Of a stretch of 64,000 nucleotides of DNA, positions 28,562 to 38,848 are shown piece by piece. Position numbers and translations under genes: made by a program. The first letter of the stretch is position 1, and every line of letters starts with the position of its first letter. Location: positions 62,001 through 126,000 of the forward strand of contig NZ_QFWG01000005.1 of the NCBI RefSeq assembly GCF_003143995.1, in the 5' to 3' direction. The notes below the pieces were generated by a model. That model worked only from the letters and a program-made list of their open reading frames with translations, had not been told where the DNA came from and searched no databases. The DNA is from Pseudoglutamicibacter cumminsii (GTDB lineage Bacteria > Actinomycetota > Actinomycetes > Actinomycetales > Micrococcaceae).

Positions 28562-29692
28562 ATGATGATGAATGATGGTGTCTCCGACGACGTCATGAAG
28601 CGCTTTTATGGCGTCATTCCTGCCGGCGGGACGGGGACTCGGTTGTGGCCACTGTCGCGGGCCGCTGCCCCTAAGTTTTTGCATGACCTCACAGGTTGCG
28701 GCAGCACACTCATTCGTTCGACGTACGAACGCCTTTTGCCGCTGACTAACGAGCGCGTCCTCGTCGTCACGGGGCAAGCGCACGGCGAGGCTGTTCGCCG
28801 CCAGATCACAGAACTTCGTGAGCATGACCTCGTGTTGGAGCCTGAACCGAAGGACTCTGCCGCGGCGATTGGCTTGACTGCCGCGATTCTCAATAAGTTC
28901 AACCCAGACATCATCATGGGTTCGTTCGCGGCCGATCAGGTCATCACTCCGGAAGCACAGTTCCGTGACGCGGTCGTGGAGGCAGTACATGTTGCCGCGA
29001 CGGGCAAGATCGTGACGATCGGAATCACCCCGACCTATGCCGCGACCGGTTTCGGTTACATCCGTGCGGGCAAAAAGCTGATCATCCCGGGCGCTCCGAA
29101 CGGCCGTGCAGTGATCGATTTTGTTGAAAAGCCGGGAGAGGACGCGGCGCAGCGTTATCTTGCGAGCGGCAACTACTTGTGGAATGCAGGCATGTTCGTG
29201 GCCCCTGTCGGGCTGATGCTCAAGCATCTGCGGAAGAACGAGCCGGCGCTGGCCGCAGGTCTTGAGGAGATCGCCGATGCGTGGGGCACTGATCGTCAAC
29301 AGCAGGTCATGAACGATGTGTGGCCTGGCCTGCCTAAAACTGCGATTGACTACGCGGTTGCGGAACCTGCGGCCGCCGCGGGCGATGTTGCGGTGGTTCC
29401 AGGTGAGTTCACGTGGGATGACGTAGGTGACTTCGCTGCCCTTGGACGTCTTAATCCGGCAGAAGATGACTCCCGCGTAAGAGTCCTTGGTCATGGCGGC
29501 CGTGTCTACGTCGATGAGTCCTCCGGCATCGTTGTGTCCGATACCAACCGTGTGATCGCTTTGATCGGCGTGGAAGATGTTGTCGTCGTCGATACGCCTG
29601 ATGCGCTGCTTGTGACCACCAAATCGCACGCGCAGCAGGTTAAGGACGCAGTTAACGCGTTGAAGGCTCACGGCCAAACCGACGTACTCTAA
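28562..29692 (+). CDS. manC: mannose-1-phosphate guanylyltransferase
   Basis: The 376-aa nucleotidyltransferase makes GDP-mannose from mannose-1-phosphate and GTP. The pyrophosphorylase signature GVIPAGGTGTRLWPLSRAAAPKFL (about 16-39) carries the nucleotide loop and catalytic Lys. GYIRAG and VDFVEKPGEDAAQRYL-like segments and the NAGMFV motif are conserved. It is a short ManC without the isomerase domain; manA is separate at 53.5 kb. The ATG at 28562 is the first of three tandem ATG codons. The 3' end is tandemly repeated at 29680-29711. GDP-mannose feeds envelope glycan and mannolipid synthesis. Confidence 0.93.
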   Translation: MMMNDGVSDDVMKRFYGVIPAGGTGTRLWPLSRAAAPKFLHDLTGCGSTLIRSTYERLLPLTNERVLVVTGQAHGEAVRRQITELREHDLVLEPEPKDSAAAIGLTAAILNKFNPDIIMGSFAADQVITPEAQFRDAVVEAVHVAATGKIVTIGITPTYAATGFGYIRAGKKLIIPGAPNGRAVIDFVEKPGEDAAQRYLASGNYLWNAGMFVAPVGLMLKHLRKNEPALAAGLEEIADAWGTDRQQQVMNDVWPGLPKTAIDYAVAEPAAAAGDVAVVPGEFTWDDVGDFAALGRLNPAEDDSRVRVLGHGGRVYVDESSGIVVSDTNRVIALIGVEDVVVVDTPDALLVTTKSHAQQVKDAVNALKAHGQTDVL

Positions 29693-29711
29693 CAGCGACG
29701 TACTCTATTGA
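29680..29711 (+). repeat. 16-bp tandem copy of the manC 3' end
   Basis: CGACGTACTCTA occurs at 29680-29691 (spanning the manC TAA stop) and again, identically, at 29696-29707. Confidence 0.8.
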
Positions 29712-29735
29712 GGAGACGAAGAGGAAGGTAACGCC

Positions 29736-30941
29736 GTGACAGCTCAAACGTTCGCACTGGACACTTCTGCGCAAATCGAGGATCTGTTTGAGAGCCTCGT
29801 GGCGTTCCGACGTGAAGTGCATGCTGATCCGGAGTTGTCATTCGAGGAGTTCCGTACAACCGACAGGATCGTAGAAGCCCTCGAAATAGCAGGACTTGAG
29901 CCTCAGCGCTTGCAGGACACCGGCGTTTACGTTGATATCGGCGAGGGGCCTTTCGCGATCGGCTTGCGTGCAGATATCGACGCTCTGCCGGTCACCGAAG
30001 TTACGGGACTCGAGTACGCATCCAAAAACAAGGGTGTGGCGCATGCGTGTGGCCACGACGTCCACACGACCGTGATGCTCGGCGTCGCGTTCGTGCTTCA
30101 CCGCCTGAATCAGGAAGGCAAGCTCAACGCTCGCGTACGCGTCATCTTCCAGCCAGCTGAAGAGAAGATGCCGGGCGGAGCTAAGAAGGTCATTAAGCAG
30201 GGCATCATTGACCCGCTTCCGCGCCTGGCCGCGTTGCACTGCGAGCCGCGCATCCTCGCGGGCCGCGTTGGAACCCGCATCGGCGCTATCACCTCGGCAT
30301 CTGACACGATCCGCATTCGCCTTCACGGCCGCGGCGGCCACACGTCCCGCCCGCATCTGACCGAGGACCTTGTGTACGCGATGGCGCAGATCGCGCTGGG
30401 TGTTCCGGCGGTTCTGAGCCGCCGCATCGACGTTCGTTCCGCGGTTTCTGTTGTGTGGGGTCAGATCAGCGCGGGTAACGCGCCGAACGCGATTCCGGCG
30501 TTCGGTACCTTGTCCGGCACGATGCGCTGCCTCGACGCCGGTGCGTGGGACCAGGCGGGTGAGTTGCTTGATCAGGTCATCAAGCAGGTCGCGGCGCCGT
30601 ATAACGTTGAAGTTGAGCTGGATCACATCCGCGGTGTTCCGCCGGTTGTCAACGCCGAGTCCGAGACCGCGCTCATCGAAGAAGCCGCCCGCCAGGAGAT
30701 CGGCGGCGAGGCTATCGAACTGATGCCGCAGTCGATGGGCGGCGAGGATTTCGCATGGATGACGATGCGCAAGCCAGGCGTTCTGATGCGCTTGGGTACG
30801 CGCCGCCCCGGTGGGCCGGTTTACGACCTTCACCAGGGTGACTACGATCCGGATGAATCCGCGATCAAGACTGGCGTTGCTGTGATGGCTCGCGCCGCGC
30901 TGCTTGCTGCTGACGAGGCGGCGCACAAGGCGCAGAAGTAG
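29736..30941 (+). CDS. M20 family amidohydrolase / metallopeptidase
   Basis: The 401-aa zinc hydrolase belongs to the M20 amidohydrolase (AmhX/HipO-like) group: VHADPELSFEEFRT near the N-terminus, LRADIDALPV, the metal site HACGHDVHTTVMLG (about 104-117), QPAEEKMPGGAK, and PQSMGGEDFAWM. Such enzymes split N-acyl amino acids, hippurate or similar amides; the substrate is not evident. GAGGAAGG precedes the GTG by about 8 nt. The terminal codons CAG AAG TAG are repeated in frame directly after the stop. Confidence 0.92.
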   Translation: MTAQTFALDTSAQIEDLFESLVAFRREVHADPELSFEEFRTTDRIVEALEIAGLEPQRLQDTGVYVDIGEGPFAIGLRADIDALPVTEVTGLEYASKNKGVAHACGHDVHTTVMLGVAFVLHRLNQEGKLNARVRVIFQPAEEKMPGGAKKVIKQGIIDPLPRLAALHCEPRILAGRVGTRIGAITSASDTIRIRLHGRGGHTSRPHLTEDLVYAMAQIALGVPAVLSRRIDVRSAVSVVWGQISAGNAPNAIPAFGTLSGTMRCLDAGAWDQAGELLDQVIKQVAAPYNVEVELDHIRGVPPVVNAESETALIEEAARQEIGGEAIELMPQSMGGEDFAWMTMRKPGVLMRLGTRRPGGPVYDLHQGDYDPDESAIKTGVAVMARAALLAADEAAHKAQK

Positions 30942-30950
30942 CAGAAGTAG
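30932..30950 (+). repeat. 9-bp tandem duplication of the gene end, in-frame second stop
   Basis: GCAGAAGTA at 30932-30940 and again at 30941-30949 gives two TAG stops nine bases apart in the same frame. Confidence 0.75.
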
Positions 30951-30981
30951 TCGACCGCGTCGATAGGAAGAGTATGACGGG

Positions 30982-31690
30982 ATGAACCTGATCGGACTAG
31001 TTGTCGCTTCAAAACTGGGCGACACGTTGGACATGGTTAACGATTGGATCCTCCACACGGCGACCGCGTGGTGGGTTCTACCCGTTGTTTTCCTGATGTC
31101 CGTGATCGATGGGTTCTTCCCGGTTGTTCCCTCGGAGTCTTTGCTTATCGGCTTGTCTTCGGTGTGGAGCTCACAAGGCTTCTGGCCGGTGTTCGTTTTG
31201 GCGCTCGTGGGCGCAACCGGCGCTTTCATTGGCGACCAGATCGCTTATTCGATGGGCCGGGCGGTGGGCCGCCAGGGTTTCAAATGGATGCGCAGGCCTG
31301 CGGTCGCGAAGATGCTGGTGACCGCCGAAAAGCAGCTTGAGAAGCGTGGCGGCGTCCTGATTTTCACTGCGCGGTATGTGCCCATTGGTCGCGTCGCAGT
31401 GAACTTCACGGCCGGCGCGACGGGCTACTCGCGTAAGGCGTTCATGCTCTATGACGCGATCGGGTGCCTCATGTGGGGCGCGTATTCCGTGTTGATCGGA
31501 ACCGTGGGTGGCCAGTGGATGGAAGAGAACCGCCTGCTGGGGATTTTCATTTCGATCTGTATCGCGATGGCGCTCGGCTGGGTCTTGGACCGCATCGTGC
31601 ATCGCGTGATTTTTCGGGTTAACCCTGACTGGGAAGAAACTGAGCCGAAGCCTAAGCCTCCGCGCCGTGAGGTGCATTTGAAGGATCCCG

Positions 31691-31701
<11 letters not shown>
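30982..31701 (+). CDS. DedA family membrane protein
   Basis: A 239-residue DedA/SNARE-associated protein with about five membrane segments. It contains the family motifs EGFFPVVPSESLL-like (VIDGFFPVVPSESLLIG, about 42-58), GDQIAYSMGR, and FTARYVPIGRVAVNFTAGATGYSRKAF (about 121-147) with the conserved Arg. DedA proteins act in membrane lipid or undecaprenyl-phosphate handling; the exact role here is unknown. AGGAAGAG lies upstream of the ATG. It overlaps mazG by 11 nt. Confidence 0.92.
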
Positions 31702-33503
<1,802 letters not shown>

Positions 33504-33597
33504 CGCGGCTGGCCGCAGCCGTGATCGCGTCTAGTGAGACTGCCGATGCGCTCGCGGCGCGGTTAGCCCGCAGACACAGCTCAGCTGAGTAGGATAG

Positions 33598-33630
33598 GAA
33601 ACCACCGAAGCTTTGTTCTTCGGTGGTTTC
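33598..33630 (+). terminator. intrinsic terminator after eno
   Basis: A 13-bp stem (GAAACCACCGAAG, 33598-33610, with its complement at 33618-33630) and a seven-base loop, followed by only a short pyrimidine run. It separates eno from divIC. Confidence 0.8.
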
Positions 33631-33675
33631 CTGCGTTACTAGCGGGTATGGATTTAGCGCCGAAAGGATGTGCCA

Positions 33676-34800
33676 ATGAGCCAGCGACGCCCACGCGTAC
33701 CGCATGCGCACAGTGCACAGCAGGCGCGTGAATCCAGCGCGCAACAAGCTCGCGAAGCTGAGCAAGCACGCGAAGACGCAGAAGCGCGCGAAGCTGAGCA
33801 AGCGCACAAAGCCGAAGAAGCGCGCAAAGACGCAGAGGCGTTGCAGTCGGCGCAAGAGCCCGGACTAACACCGCACCCTGAACAGGCGCATCAGCCTGAA
33901 CCTTCGGTAGCTGAGGCTGACAAGCCGCAAGAGACCATCACCGCTACATCTAAGGCGCGGCCCAGCAAGCAAGATAAGAAGCAGCGCCGCCTCGAAAAAA
34001 GCGAACGCCGCCGCATGCAACGCGAGCAGGCCCGCAAGCGTGCCGAGGCGCGGGCGAAAGACACCGAAGAACGCAAAGCGCGCTTCCACGCTCGCCAAGA
34101 AAAAGCTAAACAAGAGCGTGCCTCGCGCGCCTCAGTGCGGGACGCCCAGCACCCAGCGCAACGCAACGACCAAGCTGGAACTAAGCGTGGACGTGCCGCG
34201 GCGCGAGCCGCGGCGGCCGAACGCCGCAAAGCCCGCGTCAACGATCGGCTTACCGAACGTGCCGCACTTCAAGGTGCCATCCGTTCCACCGGAGTGCGTG
34301 CCTCAGCGCAGAAGACCAAGCCGACGCCGCAGCAGCCGGTTCCAGCGAAAAGCTTGTCGATGCGCGTTATCGTGCTGACCATCGTCGTCATCATCTCTGC
34401 GGTGACGATGTTCCCGGCACTCACAACACTCGGCAACCAGACGGCTGAACTTAACAAAGCCCGCGCTGACATCGCCCAAGCTAAAGCCGAACAAGAACGG
34501 CTAGACCGCGAGCTTAAACGCTGGGACGACCCCGAATACATCAAGCAGCAGTCACGCAACCGGCTCAACGTGTATTCGCCGGGGGAGAAGCTCTACGTTC
34601 CGGTCGGTAAGCCGGCCAAGAAGAAGCTCGCAGCGACAAGCCATCCAAGCGGTTACAGGCAAGGGCTGCCGTGGGCAGAAGGTCTGTGGGATTCCACGGT
34701 TTCATTAGGAACCAACCCGACCTCACGCCAACAAACCGACCAGAAGACTGAACAGAACCAGAACACTGGTCAGAACCACAAGACTGATCAGAACGACTAA
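33676..34800 (+). CDS. septum formation initiator (DivIC/FtsB-like) with long basic N-terminus
   Basis: The 374-residue protein has one membrane helix (about 234-256, MRVIVLTIVVIISAVTMFP) followed by a DivIC coiled coil (TAELNKARADIAQAKAEQERLDRELKRWDDPEYIKQQSRNRLNVYSPGEKLY). That is the usual core, placed between eno and DUF501. It is unusually long: about 230 cytoplasmic residues precede the helix, made of Ala/Glu/Gln/Arg/Lys repeats (AREAEQARE-like units) that should form a long charged coiled coil. The C-terminus repeats Gln/Asn/Lys motifs. The start is fixed by AAAGGA 8 nt before the ATG. It probably acts in divisome assembly. Confidence 0.88.
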   Translation: MSQRRPRVPHAHSAQQARESSAQQAREAEQAREDAEAREAEQAHKAEEARKDAEALQSAQEPGLTPHPEQAHQPEPSVAEADKPQETITATSKARPSKQDKKQRRLEKSERRRMQREQARKRAEARAKDTEERKARFHARQEKAKQERASRASVRDAQHPAQRNDQAGTKRGRAAARAAAAERRKARVNDRLTERAALQGAIRSTGVRASAQKTKPTPQQPVPAKSLSMRVIVLTIVVIISAVTMFPALTTLGNQTAELNKARADIAQAKAEQERLDRELKRWDDPEYIKQQSRNRLNVYSPGEKLYVPVGKPAKKKLAATSHPSGYRQGLPWAEGLWDSTVSLGTNPTSRQQTDQKTEQNQNTGQNHKTDQND

Positions 34801-34829
34801 TCTGGGCAGAAGCGTAACGAGGAGAAGAA

Positions 34830-35507
34830 ATGACGACCCCCGCCGCAGAAGCGCTCAACAGCGAACAGCGGATTCCTACTGAGAAGGACGTCGACACCGT
34901 GTCGCGCCAACTGGGCCGTCCAGCCCGCGACATCGTTGAGATTGGGGCTCGTTGCGTCTGTGGAAACCCACTTGTAGCGACCACCGCGCCTCGTCTGAGC
35001 TCCGGAATTCCGTTCCCGACCACGTACTACCTGACGCACCCGGTTGCGACGTCCGCGTGCTCACGCGTCGAGGCTGAAGGCCTCATGGTCACGATGAACG
35101 AGAAGCTGGCCGAAGACCCGGAACTCGCGAAAGCCTACGCCGCGGCCCACGAACACTACCTCGCTGTGCGTGATGCGATCGGTAAGCGTTCAGGCGTCGG
35201 GGAAGTTCCGGAGATCGCGGGCGTATCTGCTGGAGGGATGCCTGATCGCGTCAAGTGCATCCACGTGCTCGTGGGCCATTCGCTGGCGGCGGGCCCGGGA
35301 ACGAACCCGCTCGGTGACCAAGCTCTCGAGGCGATTTCCGAATGGTGGCGTCCCGACGTGTGCTCGTGCGCTGGCGCGTGGGACACCGAAGGTCCAGCCC
35401 CATCCAAGGACAAATCACGCCACGTCCGGACCCAGGCCGGCGACCCTGAGAAGAAGCGCATCGAACGCGCCGCTAAACGTGCCGCAGAGAAAGCGGAGGG
35501 TAACTAG
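34830..35507 (+). CDS. DUF501 domain protein
   Basis: The 225-aa protein of unknown function belongs to the actinobacterial DUF501 family, almost always between divIC and ppx as here. Conserved stretches are RQLGRPARDIVEIGARCVCGNPLVATTAPRLSSGIPFPTTYYLTHP (about 26-71) and GVSAGGMPDRVKCIHVLVGHSLAAGPGTNPLGD, with Cys and His residues that could bind metal. The C-terminal tail is basic. GAGGAGAA precedes the ATG. The ppx ATG begins right after its stop codon, so the two are translationally coupled. Confidence 0.9.
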   Translation: MTTPAAEALNSEQRIPTEKDVDTVSRQLGRPARDIVEIGARCVCGNPLVATTAPRLSSGIPFPTTYYLTHPVATSACSRVEAEGLMVTMNEKLAEDPELAKAYAAAHEHYLAVRDAIGKRSGVGEVPEIAGVSAGGMPDRVKCIHVLVGHSLAAGPGTNPLGDQALEAISEWWRPDVCSCAGAWDTEGPAPSKDKSRHVRTQAGDPEKKRIERAAKRAAEKAEGN

Positions 35508-36464
35508 ATGCGCGCCGCCGTCATCGACTGTGGAACCAACTCAGTCCGTCTGCTGATCGCCGACATGACAGTCACCGACGGCGAAATCGAACTCACCGAC
35601 TGCGTCCGCACCATGGAGGTTGTGCGACTGGGTCAAGGCGTGGACTCGCATGGCCGGGTCTCGCCAGAAGCCCTCGAGCGGCTCGCGAAACCCCTCGACG
35701 GTTTCGCCGCGATCATCGAACGCTACAAGCCAGAGCAGACGACCTTCGTAGCGACGTCAGCAACCCGCGACGCCGCGAATGCAGAAGAAGTGCACGATGT
35801 GGTGCGCCGCTACCTCGGCGTGGAACCTAACGTCATAACCGGCGACCAAGAAGCCCTCTATTCCTTCACCGGCGCAGTTTCAGCTGTCGATGTTGCACCG
35901 GCTGAGAATGTCCTGGTGCTTGATCTCGGGGGAGGGTCAACCGAGTTTGTGATTGGCCGGGAAGGCGAAGTGCTCGCGGAAGCCTCAACCCAGATGGGTG
36001 CGGTCCGCTACGCCGAACGGTTCATCCACTCCGACCCGCCGCTTGAGAGCGAAAAAGAAGCCATCGCCCACGCCGTCGGTGACGTACTGACCGAGCTATC
36101 AGACACCATCGACCTCAGCACAGTAGACCGACTCGTCGGCGTCGCAGGAACCGTCACCACAGTGCTGGCTCACGCTCTCGACCTGCCGGCCTACGTCCCA
36201 GAACGCATTACCGGCGCATCGATTCCCGTACCACTAGCGATAGCAATATGCGGAGAACTCGCTTCCTTCTCTAAGAAAAGGCTCGCCGACTTGCCGTACA
36301 TGCACCCCGGCCGCGTCGACATCATGGCCGGCGGAGCGATGATCCTCAAGACCATCCTCGAAACCGTCCACGAGCGTAGCAACGGTCGTGTCAAAGAGCT
36401 CGCAGCCAGCGAAAACGACATCCTTGACGGGGTTGCGCTCGAACTCATGCGCCGCACGCTGTGA
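35508..36464 (+). CDS. ppx: exopolyphosphatase, Ppx/GppA family
   Basis: The 318-residue sugar-kinase-fold phosphatase degrades polyphosphate or (p)ppGpp-related substrates. The P1 loop AAVIDCGTNSVRLLIAD (residues 2-18), TSATRDAANA, LDLGGGSTEFVIG (about 142-154) and GVAGTVTTVLA are intact. It is a short form without the C-terminal HD domain, as in mycobacterial Ppx1. The ATG at 35508 directly follows the DUF501 stop, and GGAGGG lies within the end of that gene. The ndh promoter follows 9 bp after its stop. Confidence 0.93.
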   Translation: MRAAVIDCGTNSVRLLIADMTVTDGEIELTDCVRTMEVVRLGQGVDSHGRVSPEALERLAKPLDGFAAIIERYKPEQTTFVATSATRDAANAEEVHDVVRRYLGVEPNVITGDQEALYSFTGAVSAVDVAPAENVLVLDLGGGSTEFVIGREGEVLAEASTQMGAVRYAERFIHSDPPLESEKEAIAHAVGDVLTELSDTIDLSTVDRLVGVAGTVTTVLAHALDLPAYVPERITGASIPVPLAIAICGELASFSKKRLADLPYMHPGRVDIMAGGAMILKTILETVHERSNGRVKELAASENDILDGVALELMRRTL

Positions 36465-36472
36465 CGCAGACT

Positions 36473-36499
36473 TTGACAAACTCAGATCAGGCATAGAAT
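36473..36499 (+). promoter_or_regulatory. ndh promoter, leaderless
   Basis: TTGACA (36473-36478), a 15-bp spacer, TAGAAT (36494-36499), then 6 nt to the ATG of ndh. It is the best -35/-10 pair in the window. The start codon would be at or next to the 5' end of the mRNA, although GGAG inside the short gap could have weak binding. Confidence 0.65.
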
Positions 36500-36505
36500 G
36501 GAGCT

Positions 36506-37894
36506 ATGCCTAGCTCACAGCAACTATCTCAGCGCCCACGTACTCTCGTCGTAGGTGGTGGATACCTCGGCCTCTACGTTGCCAAGAACCTCCAGAAGAA
36601 GGTTCGTAGCCTCGGCGGCATCGTAACCGTGGTTGATCCGCTTCCATACATGACCTACCAGCCGTTCCTCCCAGAAGTTATGGGTGGATCGATCGAACCA
36701 CGTCACATCACCGTGCCTCACGCACGCTGGCTCCGCCACAGCGAGCTCGTTCGCGGCTCGGTCGTCAGCATCGACCACAAGGCCAAGGAAGCCCTCGTCA
36801 AGGGTGAAGACGGTGAAGAGTTCAACATTCCTTACCAGGATGTCGTCCTCGCGGCCGGCGCGATCACCAAGACGTTCCCGATCCCAGGCCTCGCGGACGC
36901 CGGCATTGGCGTCAAGCGCGTCGAAGAAGCGATCTACCTGCGCGACCACGTTCAGGAGCGCATCCAGTTCGCAGACAACACTGACGACCCTGTAGCACGC
37001 AACCGTGCACTGCGCGTCGTCGTTGTCGGCGGTGGCTTCAACGGCGTTGAGACCATCTCTGAGTTGCACGACGCAGCTGTTCTGGCCGCACAGCGTTGCC
37101 GCAACATCACCCCAGCAGACCTCGACTTCCAGCTCGTCGAAGCGATGGGCAAGATCATGCCTGAGGTCCAGGAAGACTCCGCTAAGTGGGTTGTTGAGCA
37201 CCTCCGCGACCGGGGCATCACCGTGCGCCTCAACACCTCGCTTTCCGACGCGACCGACCGCCACCTCAAGCTCGTCTCGATGCCAGGCGGCGACCCAGTA
37301 GACGAGTTCGACGTCGACACCCTCATCTGGACCGCTGGCGTCCAGGCCAACCCGATGATCCGCGACACCGACCTCAACGTCGAACAGCGCGGCCGCCTGA
37401 CCGTTGACGCGACCCTGCGTTGCGTTGACGCTGACGGCAACGTCATCGAAGGCGCATGGGGTGCAGGCGACATCGCCGCAGTCCCGGACCTCTCCGGTGG
37501 CGGCCTCCCAGACGGCACGTGCGTGCCGAACGCACAGCACGCCGTCCGGCAGGCACCAGTATTGGCAAGCAACCTGCTCGCAGAACGCTACGGCCAGGGC
37601 GAAATCAAGGAATACAAGCACACCAACCTCGGTGCCGTCGCTGGCCTTGGCTACGGCAAGGGCGTAGCCAAGATCATCAAGTTCCCAATGCATGGCTTCC
37701 TCGCGTGGGCTGCGCACCGCGGCTACCACGGCATGGCCATGCCAACCATCGAACGCAAGATCCGCGTCTTCAGCGGTTGGATCAACCAGCTCATCGCAGG
37801 TCGCGATGTGTGGGGCCTGCGCAACGTGAACCGTCCATTCGACGAGTTCCGTAAGGCAGCTTCCCCTAAGAAGAAGGCTGATTCTTCCAAGTAG
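36506..37894 (+). CDS. ndh: type II NADH dehydrogenase
   Basis: A 462-aa single-subunit NDH-2 that passes electrons from NADH to menaquinone without pumping protons. Two dinucleotide motifs are visible: VVGGGYLGLYVAKNLQKK (FAD, about 15-32) and VVVGGGFNGVETISEL (NADH, about 173-188). WTAGVQANP and GAWGAGDIAAVPD complete the family pattern. The C-terminal part (FPMHGFLAWAAHRGYHGMAMP) gives the membrane-binding segment. It has its own promoter and a strong terminator at 37902-37942, so it is monocistronic. Confidence 0.95.
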   Translation: MPSSQQLSQRPRTLVVGGGYLGLYVAKNLQKKVRSLGGIVTVVDPLPYMTYQPFLPEVMGGSIEPRHITVPHARWLRHSELVRGSVVSIDHKAKEALVKGEDGEEFNIPYQDVVLAAGAITKTFPIPGLADAGIGVKRVEEAIYLRDHVQERIQFADNTDDPVARNRALRVVVVGGGFNGVETISELHDAAVLAAQRCRNITPADLDFQLVEAMGKIMPEVQEDSAKWVVEHLRDRGITVRLNTSLSDATDRHLKLVSMPGGDPVDEFDVDTLIWTAGVQANPMIRDTDLNVEQRGRLTVDATLRCVDADGNVIEGAWGAGDIAAVPDLSGGGLPDGTCVPNAQHAVRQAPVLASNLLAERYGQGEIKEYKHTNLGAVAGLGYGKGVAKIIKFPMHGFLAWAAHRGYHGMAMPTIERKIRVFSGWINQLIAGRDVWGLRNVNRPFDEFRKAASPKKKADSSK

Positions 37895-37901
37895 CTCTCA
37901 C

Positions 37902-37949
37902 AGCGAGGTGTTCGGCTGCGAGTATCAGCCGAACACCTCGCTTTCTTTT
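37902..37949 (+). terminator. intrinsic terminator after ndh
   Basis: A 17-bp stem (AGCGAGGTGTTCGGCTG, 37902-37918, with its complement at 37926-37942) and a seven-base loop, then TTCTTTT. Confidence 0.92.
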
Positions 37950-38021
37950 CACTCTTCGCGGTGAGTTCGCCGTGAAAACTGATACTCACGCGTGCCCCGC
38001 TACATAGCAGTCAGCGCGCAA

Positions 38022-38094
38022 GCCCCCATAGCCCAATGGCAGAGGCAGAGGACTTAAAATCCTTTCAGTCTGGGTTCGAGTCCCAGTGGGGGCA
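38022..38094 (+). tRNA. class I tRNA with anticodon UAA (nominal tRNA-Leu)
   Basis: The 73-nt cloverleaf has a perfect 7-bp acceptor (GCCCCCA with TGGGGGC), a 3-bp D stem (GCC/GGC, fourth pair C-A mismatched) with GG in the loop, anticodon stem GAGGA/TCCTT, anticodon loop CTTAAAA giving anticodon TAA (38055-38057), a 5-nt variable loop TCAGT, T arm CTGGG-TTCGAGT-CCCAG and discriminator A. UAA normally decodes the leucine codon UUA and belongs to class II tRNAs with a long variable arm; here that arm is absent. CCA is not encoded. The amino acid it carries is therefore uncertain. A TACATA at 38001-38006 may be its -10 box. Confidence 0.85.
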
Positions 38095-38095
38095 C

Positions 38096-38746
38096 GTGCC
38101 AGGTGTTGATCTGATTCAGCCGATCGCGGTCTTGAAAGACCCCGAGGCTTTAGCGACCCACGAAGATACGTGCCTTGCGGCCGCGCTCGCATCCGTTACC
38201 GCGTGGCTGGCTTTCCCAGATGACCCGATGTGGGAGCCATGGATGTACGGGCCCGACGGCCGCGGCGGTGGCCAAGGTAAAAGCGTGCGTCGAGGCAAAC
38301 CGAAAGACTTCCGTGCACTCGAGACTGCCGGCGCAGTGATGGTGAGCGTCGGAACTGCGAAGGCCGCAGCGCTCGCCCCGACCGAATATCCACTCACCGG
38401 ACGCATGAAGCAACTGCAGGTGTCCGGAACCGAGTTCGAACACACCGGCGAACCAACAGTCCACGGCGACATGGAAGCGCCACGTGTCTTGCACATCGGG
38501 ATTGACACCGTGCTGGGGATGTCGACCGGCAAAGCGGCGGCACAGTCCGCTCACGCGGCCCTGACCTGGGCGATGCAACTCAGCCCGGAAGAACTTGAAG
38601 CCTGGATTGAACACGATTTCCCGTCAACTCTCATCCCACTGGACCGTGACGGATGGCGCACCACAGCAACCAATGCAACCGTTGTGATCCGCGACGCGGG
38701 ACATACCGAAATTAAGTCAGGTTCCGTTACAGCTGTCGCTTGGTGA
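38096..38746 (+). CDS. Pth2-type peptidyl-tRNA hydrolase family protein
   Basis: The 216-aa protein ends with the core motif of Pth2 enzymes, LGMSTGKAAAQSAHAAL (about 139-155), and DAGHTEIKSGSVTAVAW. Pth2 enzymes free tRNAs from stalled peptidyl-tRNA. The N-terminal half contains TCLAAALASVTAWL and a charged loop, as in actinobacterial relatives. The GTG at 38096 is chosen since upstream codons in frame fall inside the tRNA; the gap to the tRNA 3' end (38094) is one nucleotide. tRNA 3' processing would therefore leave an almost leaderless mRNA. No other start is close. An operon of a tRNA and a tRNA-recycling enzyme is suggestive but unproven. Confidence 0.82.
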   Translation: MPGVDLIQPIAVLKDPEALATHEDTCLAAALASVTAWLAFPDDPMWEPWMYGPDGRGGGQGKSVRRGKPKDFRALETAGAVMVSVGTAKAAALAPTEYPLTGRMKQLQVSGTEFEHTGEPTVHGDMEAPRVLHIGIDTVLGMSTGKAAAQSAHAALTWAMQLSPEELEAWIEHDFPSTLIPLDRDGWRTTATNATVVIRDAGHTEIKSGSVTAVAW

Positions 38747-38848
38747 AGCCGACCTGTAGGATAGATCACGGTTCCTTGGACGCGCGTTTCAGCACGTGAA
38801 TCTCACGGGGTGAAGGGCGCCGCCCTAAGAAAAAGAGGTAGAAAATTA

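Noticed and set aside
38036-38095. Start of the Pth2 gene inside the tRNA
   Set aside because: An in-frame ATG exists at 38036, but it would translate tRNA sequence; the conserved part begins after the tRNA.
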